From positions 1,364,001 through 1,428,000 of the forward strand of contig NZ_JAAMOZ010000001.1 in NCBI RefSeq assembly GCF_011758645.1: a stretch of DNA of 64,000 nt, read 5' to 3'. Shown here one piece after another: positions 1 to 9,656 of this stretch. Both the position numbers and the translations under genes were made by a program. Position 1 is the first letter of the stretch. Each line of letters begins with the position of its first letter. The notes under the pieces are model-generated. The model was not told the DNA's origin. It searched no databases and saw nothing but the letters and a program-made list of their open reading frames with translations. Source of the DNA: Brooklawnia cerclae. Its GTDB lineage: Bacteria; Actinomycetota; Actinomycetes; Propionibacteriales; Propionibacteriaceae.

Positions 1-1
1 C

Positions 2-3000
2 CGTCACTACGGCTCGAAGGGGTCGGTGACGGCCGCGGTCGGCCCTGTCGCTCCCGCGGCACGGGTCGGCGACCTGAAGCCTCTCGTCGTGCCCGAGGCG
101 CCCGTCCCGGAGCCCAGGACGTCGCCTGCCGTGGACGCGGGCCCCGTGAGTGCCGATCGACCCGCGGACATCTCCACCGGCTACCCGCCGGTCGCCATCA
201 TCGGCATGTCGACCAGGCTGCCGCGCTCGTCGGACAGTGACGAGTTCTGGAACCACCTCGTGGCGGGTGACGACCTGGTGACCGAGGTGCCGGTCGATCG
301 ATGGGACTGGCAGGGCATCTACGGTGACACCCGTGTCGACCGCCACCGGACCACCTACCACCATGGTGCGTTCATCGACGCGATCGACACCTTCGATCCC
401 TACTTCTTCGGGATAGCGGGCACCGACGCCGAGGTCATGGATCCTCAGGAGCGCATGATGCTCGAGGAGGCCTGGCACGCCCTGGAGGACGCGGGCTACG
501 ACCCCACGGCGCTGTCCGGGAGCGACACCGGTGTGTTCGTCGGCGTCTCGACGGGTGACTACAAGGAACTCCTCATCAAGGCGTCCTATCCGAACATGCT
601 CACCCACACGATGATCCCCAACAGGATCTCGTTCACGCTCAACCTCCACGGCCCGAGCATGGTCGTCGACACCGCATGCTCCAGCGCCCTGGTCTCGATC
701 CATGAGGCCGTGCAGGAGATACAGCGTGGCCACTGCGGAATGGCGCTCGCCGGGGCGGTGAACGTCATCTGTTCGCCGGGGCTGTACATCACCCAGGGCA
801 GGATGAACATGCTCTCCCCGGGCGGCTCGTGCAAGACCTTCGACGCATCCGCGGACGGGTACGTGCGTGGCGAGGGCTGCGGGATGGTCGTGCTCAAGCC
901 ACTGGACGCGGCACTGCGCGACCGCGACCGCATCATGGGCGTCATCAGGGGGTCCGCGGTCAATCACGGAGGAACCGCGAGCAACCTGTTCGCGCCCAAC
1001 GAGGCCGCCCAGAGCGAGGTCATACGCGCCGCCTACCACCGCGGGGGTGTCGCGGCGAGTGCGGTCTCCTACGTCGAGACCCATGGCACCGGCACCGCGC
1101 TGGGCGATCCGATCGAGGTCAACGCGCTGAAACGCGCCTACCGCGACCTCTACCGGGAGGAGTCCCGTACCTTCGGCGACGACGGCCCCGCCGTCTGCCT
1201 GGGGGCGGTCAAGACGAACACGGGTCACCTGGAGGCGGCCTCGGCGCTTCCGGGCCTGCTCAAGATCCTCTACTCGTTCGAGAGGGGGGTCATTCCCCGC
1301 AACATCCATTTCGCGAAGGTGAACCCCTATCTGCAGATCGAGCGGACGCCTTTCGAACTGGCGACCGAGAACGTCTCCTGGGACGAGCTCATGCGGGGGA
1401 GGGCCGATGAGACTCCCCGGGTCGCAGCGCTCAGTTCCTTCGGGATCGGCGGGGTGAACGCCCATATGGTGCTCGAGTCGCCGACCGCATACACGACCGG
1501 GAGGCCCGTCGACGAGCATGCGACCGCCAGGCCTCACTTCCTGCCCGTCTCGGCGAGGAACCGTGCCCAACTCGTTACCTATGTCGACCGGATCCGGGCG
1601 TTCGTCGCAGACGCCCGGGTCGATTCGGGGGCGGACAGTGCGGTGGAGGGCGCGGCGGATCATGAGGCGTTCCTCGCCCGCTGCTCCGACCTGCTCGGGT
1701 TCGACTCCGTCGACGATCTCGATCTGTCGATCCCGTTCGAGGACTACGGGACAGACCTCGAGGCGCTGGCCACGCTCCTCGGTGATCGTGACCGTCCGAC
1801 CGGTCTCGATCCGGTGACCCCGCGCATGAGCCTCGCCGAGATCGCCGGCATCGCGTCCGCCGGCCAGGACGCGCCTGTGGCCCCGACGCGTGACCTCGGC
1901 CGGTTCCTCTCGGCGCTGTGCCAGGTGTTCCAGACCGGGCGCACCCGGTTCAGGGAACGGGTGGCGTTCGTCTTCCGCGACGTCGACGGGCTGCTCGGGC
2001 AGATGGACGACTTCCTCGCCGACCCGGGTGCCTACGATCTCGCCGGTAGTGCCGCGAAGGGTGCCACCGAACCGCTCGTACCCGCCGCGCACGGGGATCG
2101 TCCCACGAGCGAGGTCCTCCCGGAGCTCGAGGCCACTCGCGCGCTCGCGCGCAGATGGGTCGCAGGCCTGGAGACCGACCTCTCGACGGTCGCCGAAGGG
2201 CCCGTCGAGAAGATCTCCGCTCCCGCCTACCCCTTCGACCGGAGACGGTTCTGGTTCACCGACTACGTGCTGGATGCCGCCGGTGAGGCGACCGGCGGCG
2301 ACGAACCCCCGAAGGACGCGTCCGACGCCGCCGTTGTCGGCGACAGGCTCGCCGAGGTGGCCGGGACGATCAGGGCAGCGCTGTCGGGCCTGCTGAAGGT
2401 GCCCCTGGAGGAGATCGAGGACGACAAGGACTTCTCCTCGTACGGTCTCGACTCGATCAGGCTCATCCAGTTCACCGCCGATCTCGACGAGGCGTTCGGG
2501 ATCCACAACGAGCCGACACTCATCCTCGACAACCCGACGGTCGGCATGCTCGCCGCGACGATCGGTGAACTGGTCGGTGGCGCCAGCGAATCGGGCGGGA
2601 CACCCGAAATCCGGATCACCCCGGATCCGGCACCCGTCGACACGGCCCTGACGGGCGATGTATCGAAGGCCGCGGGATCAGGCGCGCAGGCTCCCGCGAC
2701 GCGGCTCACCCTGAACTTCGGCGTGCGGGTGAGCCCGGCTCCCGTCATGATGCTCAGCGCCTCGACGGTGTTCGACCGCTCGCGGGTCGTCGGCTTCTGG
2801 CGCGACCTCAAGAGGGGCGCGATACCCGAACTGGAGATGAGGTCGGTCGACGCGGCTCTCATGGAGTCGCTCGGCTGGAGTGGATTCAGGTACTTCCACG
2901 TCGTCGTCCGAAACGCCGCGGGTCAGTATGCCGAGGCGTATCTCGCAGGCCAGGGCAAGCCCCTGCTCCTGATCATGGGAATCGGGATGGCGCCCTCCTT

Positions 3001-3712
3001 CGCGTCCTACCAGATCGAAGCCCTGGCCGGGAAGAGGAAGATCGTCTGCATCTCGATGCCGGGCGTGGGGCTGAGCCCCGTGATCGACGACCTCTCCCTC
3101 CAGAGCCTGGGATCGTTCGTCCTCGGCACGCTCGACCGACTCGGGATCGACGAGTTCGACATCCTGGGAGTCTCGTGGGGGAGCCTTCTCGCGACCACGC
3201 TGGCCTGGATGGCGCCGCGGCGGGTGACCAATCTCGTACTGATGTCGCCGAACGCCGACATGGGAATGGTCGACGACCCGACGAAGTACGTCACGGGGAT
3301 CGACGAGGCGATGACCCGCGACTTCTCCGTCGTCGACCATGGCGAGCAGGCCGACAGGTTCTTCCAGGACGCCCAGTGCCTCGAGACGAGGGCGTTCCTG
3401 CGGTGGAGCACGTACTTCGGCAGGGACACGGTGTCCCATCACGAGACCATGTCGATCCTCCCCGCGGTCACGCAACGCTCGCTGGTGATCGTGGGTGCCC
3501 GCGACACGATCATCGATCCTCGTGAGGCCGAGGTCGTGGCCCTGTACCTGAAGAACTCCGAGAGATACGTCATCGAGGACGCCTCGCATCTGCCGCTGGT
3601 CACCCATCCGGAGCTCGTGAACGAACTCGTCGACAGGTTCCTCGACGGGGCGAACGCCGAGGGTCTCCCGCTGCCCGATTCCAGTTCCCGATCCGACGGA
3701 CGAGAGGTGTGA
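2..3712 (+). CDS. trans-AT type I polyketide synthase, terminal KS-ACP-TE portion (5' partial)
   Basis: Terminal part of a modular polyketide synthase; the frame is open to the window edge, so the gene probably starts upstream. Counting from the GTG at 26, a Pro/Ala-rich linker leads into a ketosynthase at about residues 54-490, with active-site Cys218 (TACSSA), His353 (HGTGT) and His401 (NTGHLE), so the triad is intact. Residues 510-760 form the post-KS linker/AT-docking region, ending in YPFDRRRFWF. No AT domain is present. An acyl carrier domain follows, with phosphopantetheine Ser810 (GLDSIRL). Residues 940-1210 form an alpha/beta-hydrolase thioesterase with nucleophile Ser1050 (GVSWG), a candidate Asp in GARDTIID and a His in DASHLPL. 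Lack of an AT, together with the free-standing ATs downstream, identifies a trans-AT system. The TE would release the finished chain. No KR or DH is visible in this part. Confidence 0.85.
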   Translation, partial: RHYGSKGSVTAAVGPVAPAARVGDLKPLVVPEAPVPEPRTSPAVDAGPVSADRPADISTGYPPVAIIGMSTRLPRSSDSDEFWNHLVAGDDLVTEVPVDRWDWQGIYGDTRVDRHRTTYHHGAFIDAIDTFDPYFFGIAGTDAEVMDPQERMMLEEAWHALEDAGYDPTALSGSDTGVFVGVSTGDYKELLIKASYPNMLTHTMIPNRISFTLNLHGPSMVVDTACSSALVSIHEAVQEIQRGHCGMALAGAVNVICSPGLYITQGRMNMLSPGGSCKTFDASADGYVRGEGCGMVVLKPLDAALRDRDRIMGVIRGSAVNHGGTASNLFAPNEAAQSEVIRAAYHRGGVAASAVSYVETHGTGTALGDPIEVNALKRAYRDLYREESRTFGDDGPAVCLGAVKTNTGHLEAASALPGLLKILYSFERGVIPRNIHFAKVNPYLQIERTPFELATENVSWDELMRGRADETPRVAALSSFGIGGVNAHMVLESPTAYTTGRPVDEHATARPHFLPVSARNRAQLVTYVDRIRAFVADARVDSGADSAVEGAADHEAFLARCSDLLGFDSVDDLDLSIPFEDYGTDLEALATLLGDRDRPTGLDPVTPRMSLAEIAGIASAGQDAPVAPTRDLGRFLSALCQVFQTGRTRFRERVAFVFRDVDGLLGQMDDFLADPGAYDLAGSAAKGATEPLVPAAHGDRPTSEVLPELEATRALARRWVAGLETDLSTVAEGPVEKISAPAYPFDRRRFWFTDYVLDAAGEATGGDEPPKDASDAAVVGDRLAEVAGTIRAALSGLLKVPLEEIEDDKDFSSYGLDSIRLIQFTADLDEAFGIHNEPTLILDNPTVGMLAATIGELVGGASESGGTPEIRITPDPAPVDTALTGDVSKAAGSGAQAPATRLTLNFGVRVSPAPVMMLSASTVFDRSRVVGFWRDLKRGAIPELEMRSVDAALMESLGWSGFRYFHVVVRNAAGQYAEAYLAGQGKPLLLIMGIGMAPSFASYQIEALAGKRKIVCISMPGVGLSPVIDDLSLQSLGSFVLGTLDRLGIDEFDILGVSWGSLLATTLAWMAPRRVTNLVLMSPNADMGMVDDPTKYVTGIDEAMTRDFSVVDHGEQADRFFQDAQCLETRAFLRWSTYFGRDTVSHHETMSILPAVTQRSLVIVGARDTIIDPREAEVVALYLKNSERYVIEDASHLPLVTHPELVNELVDRFLDGANAEGLPLPDSSSRSDGREV

Positions 3713-3713
3713 C

Positions 3714-6014
3714 GTGGAACGCGAAGAAGACCGGCCGATACGTGTTCTGTGCGCGGTGAACGGGGCCTTCAGCTCGCACGTGGCCCGCGTCCTGGCGCTT
3801 GCGCTGAGGCTTCGTGACCGTCGCGAGTTCGAGATCGCGTTCTCGGGCTCGGGCCCGTTCATGGAGATGGCCCGTGACGAGGGATTCGAGATCGTCGAGA
3901 CCGATCACCTCACGGCCGACGAGGTCTTCGCCTCTGCCGATGCGACCGGGATCCACTGGTACGACGATCCGGTACGGCTCGACGAGCTCTTCGAGGCCGA
4001 GACGAGGACGTTCGCGTCCTGGCGACCGGACGTGTGCGTACGCGATGCCTTCAGGGATCCCGCGAGCGTGATCGCGCGGCTCGGCGGCGTCCTGGACGTC
4101 ATGGTGACGCAGGCGAACGAGGCTCCGTCGTACGAGTTCGACTTCGTGCCCGTCAACTACGACCTCCACGGCACACAGGCCGAGATCGAGCACCTCGGCC
4201 AGCTCGTGCGTCTGGCCCGGCACAAGGTCTACCAACCGATCTACAACAAGGCGATGAAACTGGGCGTCCCCGCCTCGCAGTGCAAGGACTTCGGAACGGA
4301 GGCCGACCTCTATCTCGTGTCCGACAGCTACGCGCTCTACCCCATGAAATCCGTGCCCGAGAACTACCGCTACGTCGGCCCGCTCGTCCACCTCGCTCCG
4401 GGCCGGACGCCGGAGTGGCTCACCCGATTCAGCGGGTCGGACAAGACGAAGGTGCTGATCACCGGCGGGTCGACGGGGATGCTCGACTTCGCGGGGCTCT
4501 TCTCCGCGATCGACCCCGACCGAAGCATGTACACGCTGGCTTTCACCGACGAGGTCGAGCCGCCCGATTTCGGCGGGCACGGCATCCTCACCTCGGTCCT
4601 TCCGCACTCCGACCTGTTCGTGACCCATGGGGGCCTGGGCTCGACCTACATGGGACTGGCGGCTGCGAAACCGATGATCGTCCTCTACGACCAGTTCGAG
4701 CGTCAGGCGAACGCACGCCAGCTCGAGAAGCTGGGAATCGGCAGGGGATTCGACGCGACGAAGGTCACCCCGACCCAGATCATGGACGCCGCCCGGGCTC
4801 TTCTGGCCGACGCGAGCGTCGCATCGCAACTCGAGAAGACCAGCTCTCTGCTGCTCGCCAAGCCCGAGGGTTCCTATCTCGCTGCCGGCTACGTCGTGGA
4901 GGCCTGCGCGAACCGTTTTCCGATGATGGCCGAACGCCTCGGAGCCGTCCTGGCAGACCTCCGGGAGAAAAGTGATGCACACCGACTAGGGAACGAAGAA
5001 TGGGTGAAAGAGATGGCGCGATCCGCATTGCCGGCGGTGGACGAAGCGCGAGTGCTCGCGCACGAGCGGGAGGACGACGGACCGGGGCGACCTGTTGACA
5101 ACGTGATCACGGTCACCGGCCTGCGCAAGGCGTACGGGAACCTGATGGCGGTCGACGAGGTCAGCTTCGAGGTGCGCCGCGGGGAGGTGTTCGGGCTGCT
5201 CGGCCCCAACGGCGCGGGGAAGTCGACGACGATCGAGATCCTCACGGGGAACCGCCGGCGGGATGCGGGTGCGGTGTCGGTCCTTGGTCTCGACCCCTCC
5301 ACCCAGGAGGACCTGCTCAAGCAGCGTGTCGGCGTCCAACTCCAGGACGTGCGGTTGTTCAAGAACCTCACGGTCCGCGAGACCCTGGAACTGTTCGCGA
5401 GCTTCTACGACAACCCCCGCACCGTCTCGGAGGTGATCGAGCGGGTCGGCCTCACCGACAAAGCGGACGTGCGCGTCAGTCGGCTCTCGGGGGGCCAGAA
5501 CCAGCGCGTGGGAATCGCGGCATCGATGATCGGTCGCGGCGGGATCCTGTTCATGGACGAGCCCACCGCGGGCCTCGACCCGAAGAACCGCCGGCTGCTC
5601 ATGGACTCGATCAAGGACATCCGCAGCGGTGAGACCACCGTGTTCCTGACGACCCATTTCATGGACGAGGCCCAGAAGCTGTGCGACCGCGTCGCGATCA
5701 TGGATCAGGGACGACTGATCGCCTTGGACACCCCCGAGAAGCTCATCGCCACCCACTGCCCGGAGACGGTCGTCCGGCTCGAGCGGCAACCCGGATTCAG
5801 CCCCGAAGTGGAGGCCGAGATCGCGCAACTCGGCGACACCAAGATCGTCGACGGATCGATGGTCTGCTACTGCGACAACGTGGTGACGTTCATCTCGGGG
5901 CTGGCTTCCGTCTATGCCCGCAACGATCTCGAGATGCAGGACGTCGCGATTCATCAGGCCACCTTGGAAGACGTGTTCCTGAAGCTCACCGGCAGAGAGG
6001 TGGAACAGGCGTGA
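3714..6014 (+). CDS. Fused UGT/MGT-type glycosyltransferase and ABC transporter ATP-binding protein
   Basis: 766 residues that join two normally separate proteins. Residues 1-415 are a GT-B family 1 glycosyltransferase with the nucleotide-sugar motif HGGLGSTYMGL and a following DQFERQAN block. Residues 450-766 are a DrrA/CcmA-type ABC ATPase: Walker A GPNGAGKST near residue 497, signature LSGGQNQ near 590, Walker B ILFMDEPTAGLD, and an H-loop in TTHFMDE. The joint (about 4970-5015) reads through without a stop, but the +1 frame has a TAG at 4987 and an in-frame GTG at 5004 or ATG at 5013 could start the ATPase alone. It lies 1 bp after the PKS stop and overlaps the permease that follows. The predicted role is to glycosylate the polyketide and power its export. 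The fusion is seen in the sequence; whether it is natural or caused by a small frameshift is unresolved. Confidence 0.85.
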   Translation: MEREEDRPIRVLCAVNGAFSSHVARVLALALRLRDRREFEIAFSGSGPFMEMARDEGFEIVETDHLTADEVFASADATGIHWYDDPVRLDELFEAETRTFASWRPDVCVRDAFRDPASVIARLGGVLDVMVTQANEAPSYEFDFVPVNYDLHGTQAEIEHLGQLVRLARHKVYQPIYNKAMKLGVPASQCKDFGTEADLYLVSDSYALYPMKSVPENYRYVGPLVHLAPGRTPEWLTRFSGSDKTKVLITGGSTGMLDFAGLFSAIDPDRSMYTLAFTDEVEPPDFGGHGILTSVLPHSDLFVTHGGLGSTYMGLAAAKPMIVLYDQFERQANARQLEKLGIGRGFDATKVTPTQIMDAARALLADASVASQLEKTSSLLLAKPEGSYLAAGYVVEACANRFPMMAERLGAVLADLREKSDAHRLGNEEWVKEMARSALPAVDEARVLAHEREDDGPGRPVDNVITVTGLRKAYGNLMAVDEVSFEVRRGEVFGLLGPNGAGKSTTIEILTGNRRRDAGAVSVLGLDPSTQEDLLKQRVGVQLQDVRLFKNLTVRETLELFASFYDNPRTVSEVIERVGLTDKADVRVSRLSGGQNQRVGIAASMIGRGGILFMDEPTAGLDPKNRRLLMDSIKDIRSGETTVFLTTHFMDEAQKLCDRVAIMDQGRLIALDTPEKLIATHCPETVVRLERQPGFSPEVEAEIAQLGDTKIVDGSMVCYCDNVVTFISGLASVYARNDLEMQDVAIHQATLEDVFLKLTGREVEQA

Positions 6015-6727
6015 AAAGCTACCTGAAACTCTTGGAGTCGAATTTCAAAGAGCTTTTCCGGGACCGTGTGGAGATCATCTGGACGATCGTGTTCCCGCTG
6101 GTCGTGCTCTTCGTCTTCGGGTTCGTCTCGGGCTCCGACGGTTTCTCCGGAAAGATCTCGATCGTGGTCGCCATCACGATCATGCAACTCAACATCAATG
6201 CGGGTGTGCGGTTGCTCTCGCTCAAGGACACCGGGGCGCTGAAGACACTGGGCGCGACGCCGCTGCGAAGATCCACCTTCCTCGCGAGCGAGGCAACCTA
6301 CCGGATGCTCATCACGCTGGTGCAGTGCATCGTGCTGATGATCGCGGGAATGATCTCCTTCGGTGTCACCGTCGAGGGAAACCCGCTGGTTCTCGCTTCG
6401 TCGGTGGTGCTGGGTTCCTTCGTCTTCTTCACGGTCGGGTATGCCCTCACCGCCATCCTTCCTTCCGCTCCCGTCGCGGGCAATGTCTTCATGTTGCTCA
6501 CATTCCTTTTCATCATCTTCTCGGGGCTCTTCTTCCCGTTGGCCTCCCTGCCCGACTGGCTTTCATCGGTCCTCGAATATCTTCCGCTCAACCAGAACGA
6601 GGTCGCCATGCGCACGACGATCCTCGGCGGGCCGCTCTTCGACGACACGATGATCAAAGCTCTGGTATCACAACTGGCCTACCTGGGGATATTCGGCTTC
6701 CTGGCCACACGGTTCAAATGGAGCTGA
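6011..6727 (+). CDS. ABC-2 type transporter permease
   Basis: 238-residue integral membrane protein of the ABC-2 (DrrB-like) permease family. A hydrophobic segment follows the N-terminal amphipathic helix (IIWTIVFPLVVLFVFGF), and further hydrophobic segments cover about residues 90-190, with the family's FFPLASLP-type stretch before the last helices. The GTG start overlaps the ATPase stop (GTGA), so the two are translationally coupled. It should form the membrane channel for the ATPase half of the preceding fusion and export a product of the cluster. The longer open frame upstream of 6011 lies within the ATPase gene and is not used. Confidence 0.85.
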   Translation: MKSYLKLLESNFKELFRDRVEIIWTIVFPLVVLFVFGFVSGSDGFSGKISIVVAITIMQLNINAGVRLLSLKDTGALKTLGATPLRRSTFLASEATYRMLITLVQCIVLMIAGMISFGVTVEGNPLVLASSVVLGSFVFFTVGYALTAILPSAPVAGNVFMLLTFLFIIFSGLFFPLASLPDWLSSVLEYLPLNQNEVAMRTTILGGPLFDDTMIKALVSQLAYLGIFGFLATRFKWS

Positions 6728-6797
6728 TCTCCCGAAAAGGCATCGCGGCCAGGCCCCAGAGCGCACGTGGCCGTCGACCGACCAAGGAGGAACGACG

Positions 6798-8450
6798 GTG
6801 CCGATAATTGGTCACCTGAGGAAGAACGCCTCCTCGTACCCGCGCGAGGTGGCACTCGTCGAGATCAATCACGACAGGCAGGAGGAGCATCGCGCCGACT
6901 GGCGGGACAGCACGGTGGACCTTTCCGACAACCTCGGCCCCTACCGCCGGGAGATCACCTGGAAGGCGTTCGACGAGGCTGCCAGCCGCTTCGCGAATCT
7001 GCTCATCTCCCGCGGCATCACCAAGGGTGACCGGGTCGGGATCCTCATGATGAACTCGATCGAATGGCTGCCCATGTACTTCGGCGTCCTCAAGAGCGGC
7101 GCTGTCGTCGTTCCGCTCAACTTCCGCTACACAGCCGTCGAGATCGAGTACTGCGTCGATCTCGCCGATGTCGAGGTGCTCGTCTTCGGCCCCGAGTTCG
7201 TCGACCGTCTGGCGCTGATCGCGCCGACCCTGCGCAAGGGAAGGCTCCTCTTCTTCGTCGGCGACGGCTGTCCCGAGTTCGCCGAGGACTGTCGTCAACT
7301 GTCTTCGCTGGTCTGTGGTGAGGATCCGGGGATACCCCTCAGCGACGACGATGACGCGGCCATCTATTTCTCGAGCGGGACGACGGGGTTTCCGAAGGCC
7401 ATCCTGCACACCCATCGCTCCTTGTCCCACTCCGCGGTGGTGGAGCAGAAGCACCACGGCCAGACCCACGACGACGTCTTCCTGTGCATCCCGCCGCTCT
7501 ATCACGCCGGCGCCAAGATGCACTGGTTCGGAAGCCTCATCACGGGGGGAAAGGCCGTGCTGCTGCGCGGAGTGAGCCCGGAGACCATCTTCCGGGCGGT
7601 GGACGAGGAGGGCTGCACCAACGTCTGGCTTCTCGTGCCGTGGGCGCAGGACATCCTGCTCGCGATCGAACGAGGCGAACTCGATCCGGCCGATTACGAC
7701 CTGGGTCGCTGGCGGATCATGCACATCGGTGCCCAACCCGTTCCCGAAAGCCTCATCCGCCGTTGGAAAGAGGTCTTCCCCGACCACCTCTACGACACCA
7801 ACTACGGCCTTTCCGAGGCGATAGGCCCGGGTTGCGTGCACCTGGGCGTCGAGAACATCGATCATGTCGGAGCGATCGGACGAGCGGGCTACGGCTGGCA
7901 GACCCGGGTGGTCGACGAGAAGATGAACGACGTCGAACCCGGCGAGTGCGGCGAACTCGCGGTCAAGGGTGCGGGGGTCATGACGTGCTACTACAAGAAC
8001 CCCGAGGCCACCGCCGAGGTGCTGGTGGACGGGTGGCTGTTGACCGGTGACGTCGCCCGGCAGGATGCCGACGGGTTCTTGTGGCTCGTCGATCGCAAGA
8101 AGGACGTGATCATCACCGGCGGCGAGAACATCTACCCCGTCCAGGTGGAGAGTTTCCTGGCGTCGCATCCCGGTATCAAGGACGTCGCGGTCATCGGGCT
8201 TCCCGACGAGCGCCTGGGAGAGATCGCGGTCGCGATCGTCGAGGCACGGCCAGGAGTCGGACTCTGCGAGGAGAGCATCGTCGACTTCTGCGCCGGCATC
8301 CCCCGGTACAAGCGGCCGCGCCGTGTGATCTTCGCCGACGTCCCCCGCAGCGCAACCGGAAAGATCGACAAACCGCTGCTGCGCACGCGGCACGCCGCGT
8401 CGTCCACAGATCAGAACCCGAGACAGGGAAAGGCATTCATTCATGATTGA
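6798..8450 (+). CDS. Acyl-CoA synthetase / acyl-AMP ligase (ANL superfamily)
   Basis: 550 residues with the hallmarks of AMP-forming acyl ligases: the phosphate-binding loop YFSSGTTGFPKA, the NYGLSEA region, LTGDVARQDADGFLWLVDRKKD, GGENIYPVQVE, and the C-terminal catalytic lysine in SATGKIDK. The GTG at 6798 is preceded by a strong Shine-Dalgarno (AAGGAGG) 8-9 nt upstream. It would activate a carboxylic acid as acyl-AMP and pass it to CoA or to a carrier protein. In this cluster the likely job is to activate a starter or side-chain acid, which is inference. The stop overlaps the next start by 8 bp. Confidence 0.85.
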   Translation: MPIIGHLRKNASSYPREVALVEINHDRQEEHRADWRDSTVDLSDNLGPYRREITWKAFDEAASRFANLLISRGITKGDRVGILMMNSIEWLPMYFGVLKSGAVVVPLNFRYTAVEIEYCVDLADVEVLVFGPEFVDRLALIAPTLRKGRLLFFVGDGCPEFAEDCRQLSSLVCGEDPGIPLSDDDDAAIYFSSGTTGFPKAILHTHRSLSHSAVVEQKHHGQTHDDVFLCIPPLYHAGAKMHWFGSLITGGKAVLLRGVSPETIFRAVDEEGCTNVWLLVPWAQDILLAIERGELDPADYDLGRWRIMHIGAQPVPESLIRRWKEVFPDHLYDTNYGLSEAIGPGCVHLGVENIDHVGAIGRAGYGWQTRVVDEKMNDVEPGECGELAVKGAGVMTCYYKNPEATAEVLVDGWLLTGDVARQDADGFLWLVDRKKDVIITGGENIYPVQVESFLASHPGIKDVAVIGLPDERLGEIAVAIVEARPGVGLCEESIVDFCAGIPRYKRPRRVIFADVPRSATGKIDKPLLRTRHAASSTDQNPRQGKAFIHD

Positions 8451-8856
8451 GTCGTTGTTCGGAACCACGATGGCTACCATCACGACGCTCGGAATCCTGC
8501 TGCTCATCGTCATCGTCGCCTGGCATGTCGCGAAGCGGGACGTCATCAAACGCTGGGGTCTGTCGATGGTGATCATCGGAGTCCTCGGCCTGGCAGTGTG
8601 TTTCGGAGCGGTCTTCCGGGACGATTACATCGATTCGGTGGTGGCCACCACCGACCCCTCGGTGTCTCCGGGTCTGTTCGCCGCCGACAGCCCGGTCTCG
8701 TACGTCGGCTATGCGGGCGGAGCCGTCACGATACTCGCATTGATCGCAGGTGCGTTCCTGCGCAAACCCGAACAGCGTCGGGTGCTTTTCTTCGTGATGG
8801 CCGCGGCGATGTTCGTGAAAGTCGTCGTCGTCGAGGGGGCTCGGCTCGGTGTGTAG
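8443..8856 (+). CDS. Small four-helix membrane protein of the polyketide cluster
   Basis: 137 residues with hydrophobic segments near residues 14-25, 39-57, 85-100 and 108-125. No family recognised. It ends in a pattern close to F-x-x-K-x-V-x-V-E-G-x-R, which closely resembles the C-terminus of the small membrane protein at 15898-16323, so the two may be distant paralogues. It overlaps the ligase gene by 8 bp and is therefore coupled to it. The role is unknown; an accessory part in export, self-protection or membrane anchoring of the synthase is possible. Confidence 0.7.
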   Translation: MIESLFGTTMATITTLGILLLIVIVAWHVAKRDVIKRWGLSMVIIGVLGLAVCFGAVFRDDYIDSVVATTDPSVSPGLFAADSPVSYVGYAGGAVTILALIAGAFLRKPEQRRVLFFVMAAAMFVKVVVVEGARLGV

Positions 8857-8883
8857 CGGTCGCTTCGAGCGAGGGGACGATCG

Positions 8884-9648
8884 ATGAAGGTGGTCGTCGT
8901 GTATGCCACGGCGCGGAGGGGATCCACGTATCACGTGTCGACGATGCTGCTCGACATGCTTTCCGCGACCGAGCAACTGGAGATCGAACAGATCCGGCTT
9001 CCCCGGGAGGCGCCGGATTTCTGCACGGGGTGCTACCTCTGTTTCAACGAGGGAGGGGAGCGATGCCCGCACGTCGACACGATGGAACCGATCGAGGAGA
9101 AGCTGCACGCGGCTGATCTCATCGTCCTGTGTTCCCCGGTGTACGCGGGTGGTGTCGCCGGTCAACTCAAGACGGTGTTCGACCATCTGAGCTACTCGGA
9201 GCTGATGCACAAACCGCACCCGAGCATGTTCTCGAAGGTCGTCGTGTCGATCGTCCTCTCGGCGGGCAAGGGACATCGGACGACCGCGCGTTATATCGCG
9301 AGGTGTTTCGCCGACCTGGGGATATCCAGTGTCTTCGCCATCACGGGGCCGGTTGCGGCCGATTCGTGGGCGAAGGTGACCGACAAGCGCCGCGACATGC
9401 TCACCAGGAGGGCGGACGACCTCGTCCCGCGCATCGTCGCGGCCGTGCGGTCACCGAAGGTGAGCATGAGGACGAAGTTCTTCTTCCATCTGTCCCGGTG
9501 GAGCATCAAGAAGTGGGGCTGGAACGAGTCGGATGTCTCGTACTGGCAGCGACAGGGGTGGCTCGGGAGCGGCCGCCCGTGGAAACAGGTCGCCGAGGTG
9601 GAGTCCTGGCAGGGCGCGCCGTTGGAGGGCGGACTGACGACCGGCTGA
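8884..9648 (+). CDS. Flavodoxin-fold NAD(P)H-dependent FMN reductase-like protein
   Basis: 254 residues. It begins with a beta strand and phosphate loop typical of flavodoxin-like FMN reductases (VVVYATARRGSTYH), then has the segment DFCTGCYLCFNEGGERCPH, which matches the Cys-x-x-Cys-containing iron-sulfur-flavoprotein/NADPH-FMN reductase pattern, and LIVLCSPVYAGGVAGQLKTVFD, the flavin-binding P-V-Y loop. It probably reduces FMN or acts as a redox tailoring enzyme on the polyketide; the substrate cannot be told. It is the last gene before the cluster's largest internal gap and overlaps a terminator-like hairpin. Confidence 0.8.
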   Translation: MKVVVVYATARRGSTYHVSTMLLDMLSATEQLEIEQIRLPREAPDFCTGCYLCFNEGGERCPHVDTMEPIEEKLHAADLIVLCSPVYAGGVAGQLKTVFDHLSYSELMHKPHPSMFSKVVVSIVLSAGKGHRTTARYIARCFADLGISSVFAITGPVAADSWAKVTDKRRDMLTRRADDLVPRIVAAVRSPKVSMRTKFFFHLSRWSIKKWGWNESDVSYWQRQGWLGSGRPWKQVAEVESWQGAPLEGGLTTG

Positions 9649-9656
9649 TGGCCGGT
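9640..9656 (+). terminator. Terminator-like hairpin after the FMN reductase gene
   Basis: ACCGGC and GCCGGT pair perfectly across a 5-nt loop that includes the end of the stop codon. A T-rich stretch (ATTTCGTCGATTTTCTT) begins about 9 nt downstream rather than immediately, so termination is likely but the structure is not a textbook intrinsic terminator. If it works, the AT-ER operon has its own promoter. Confidence 0.4.

Noticed and set aside
3600-4982. 460-codon minus-strand frame opposite the glycosyltransferase
   Set aside because: Antisense shadow; the plus strand carries clear glycosyltransferase motifs.
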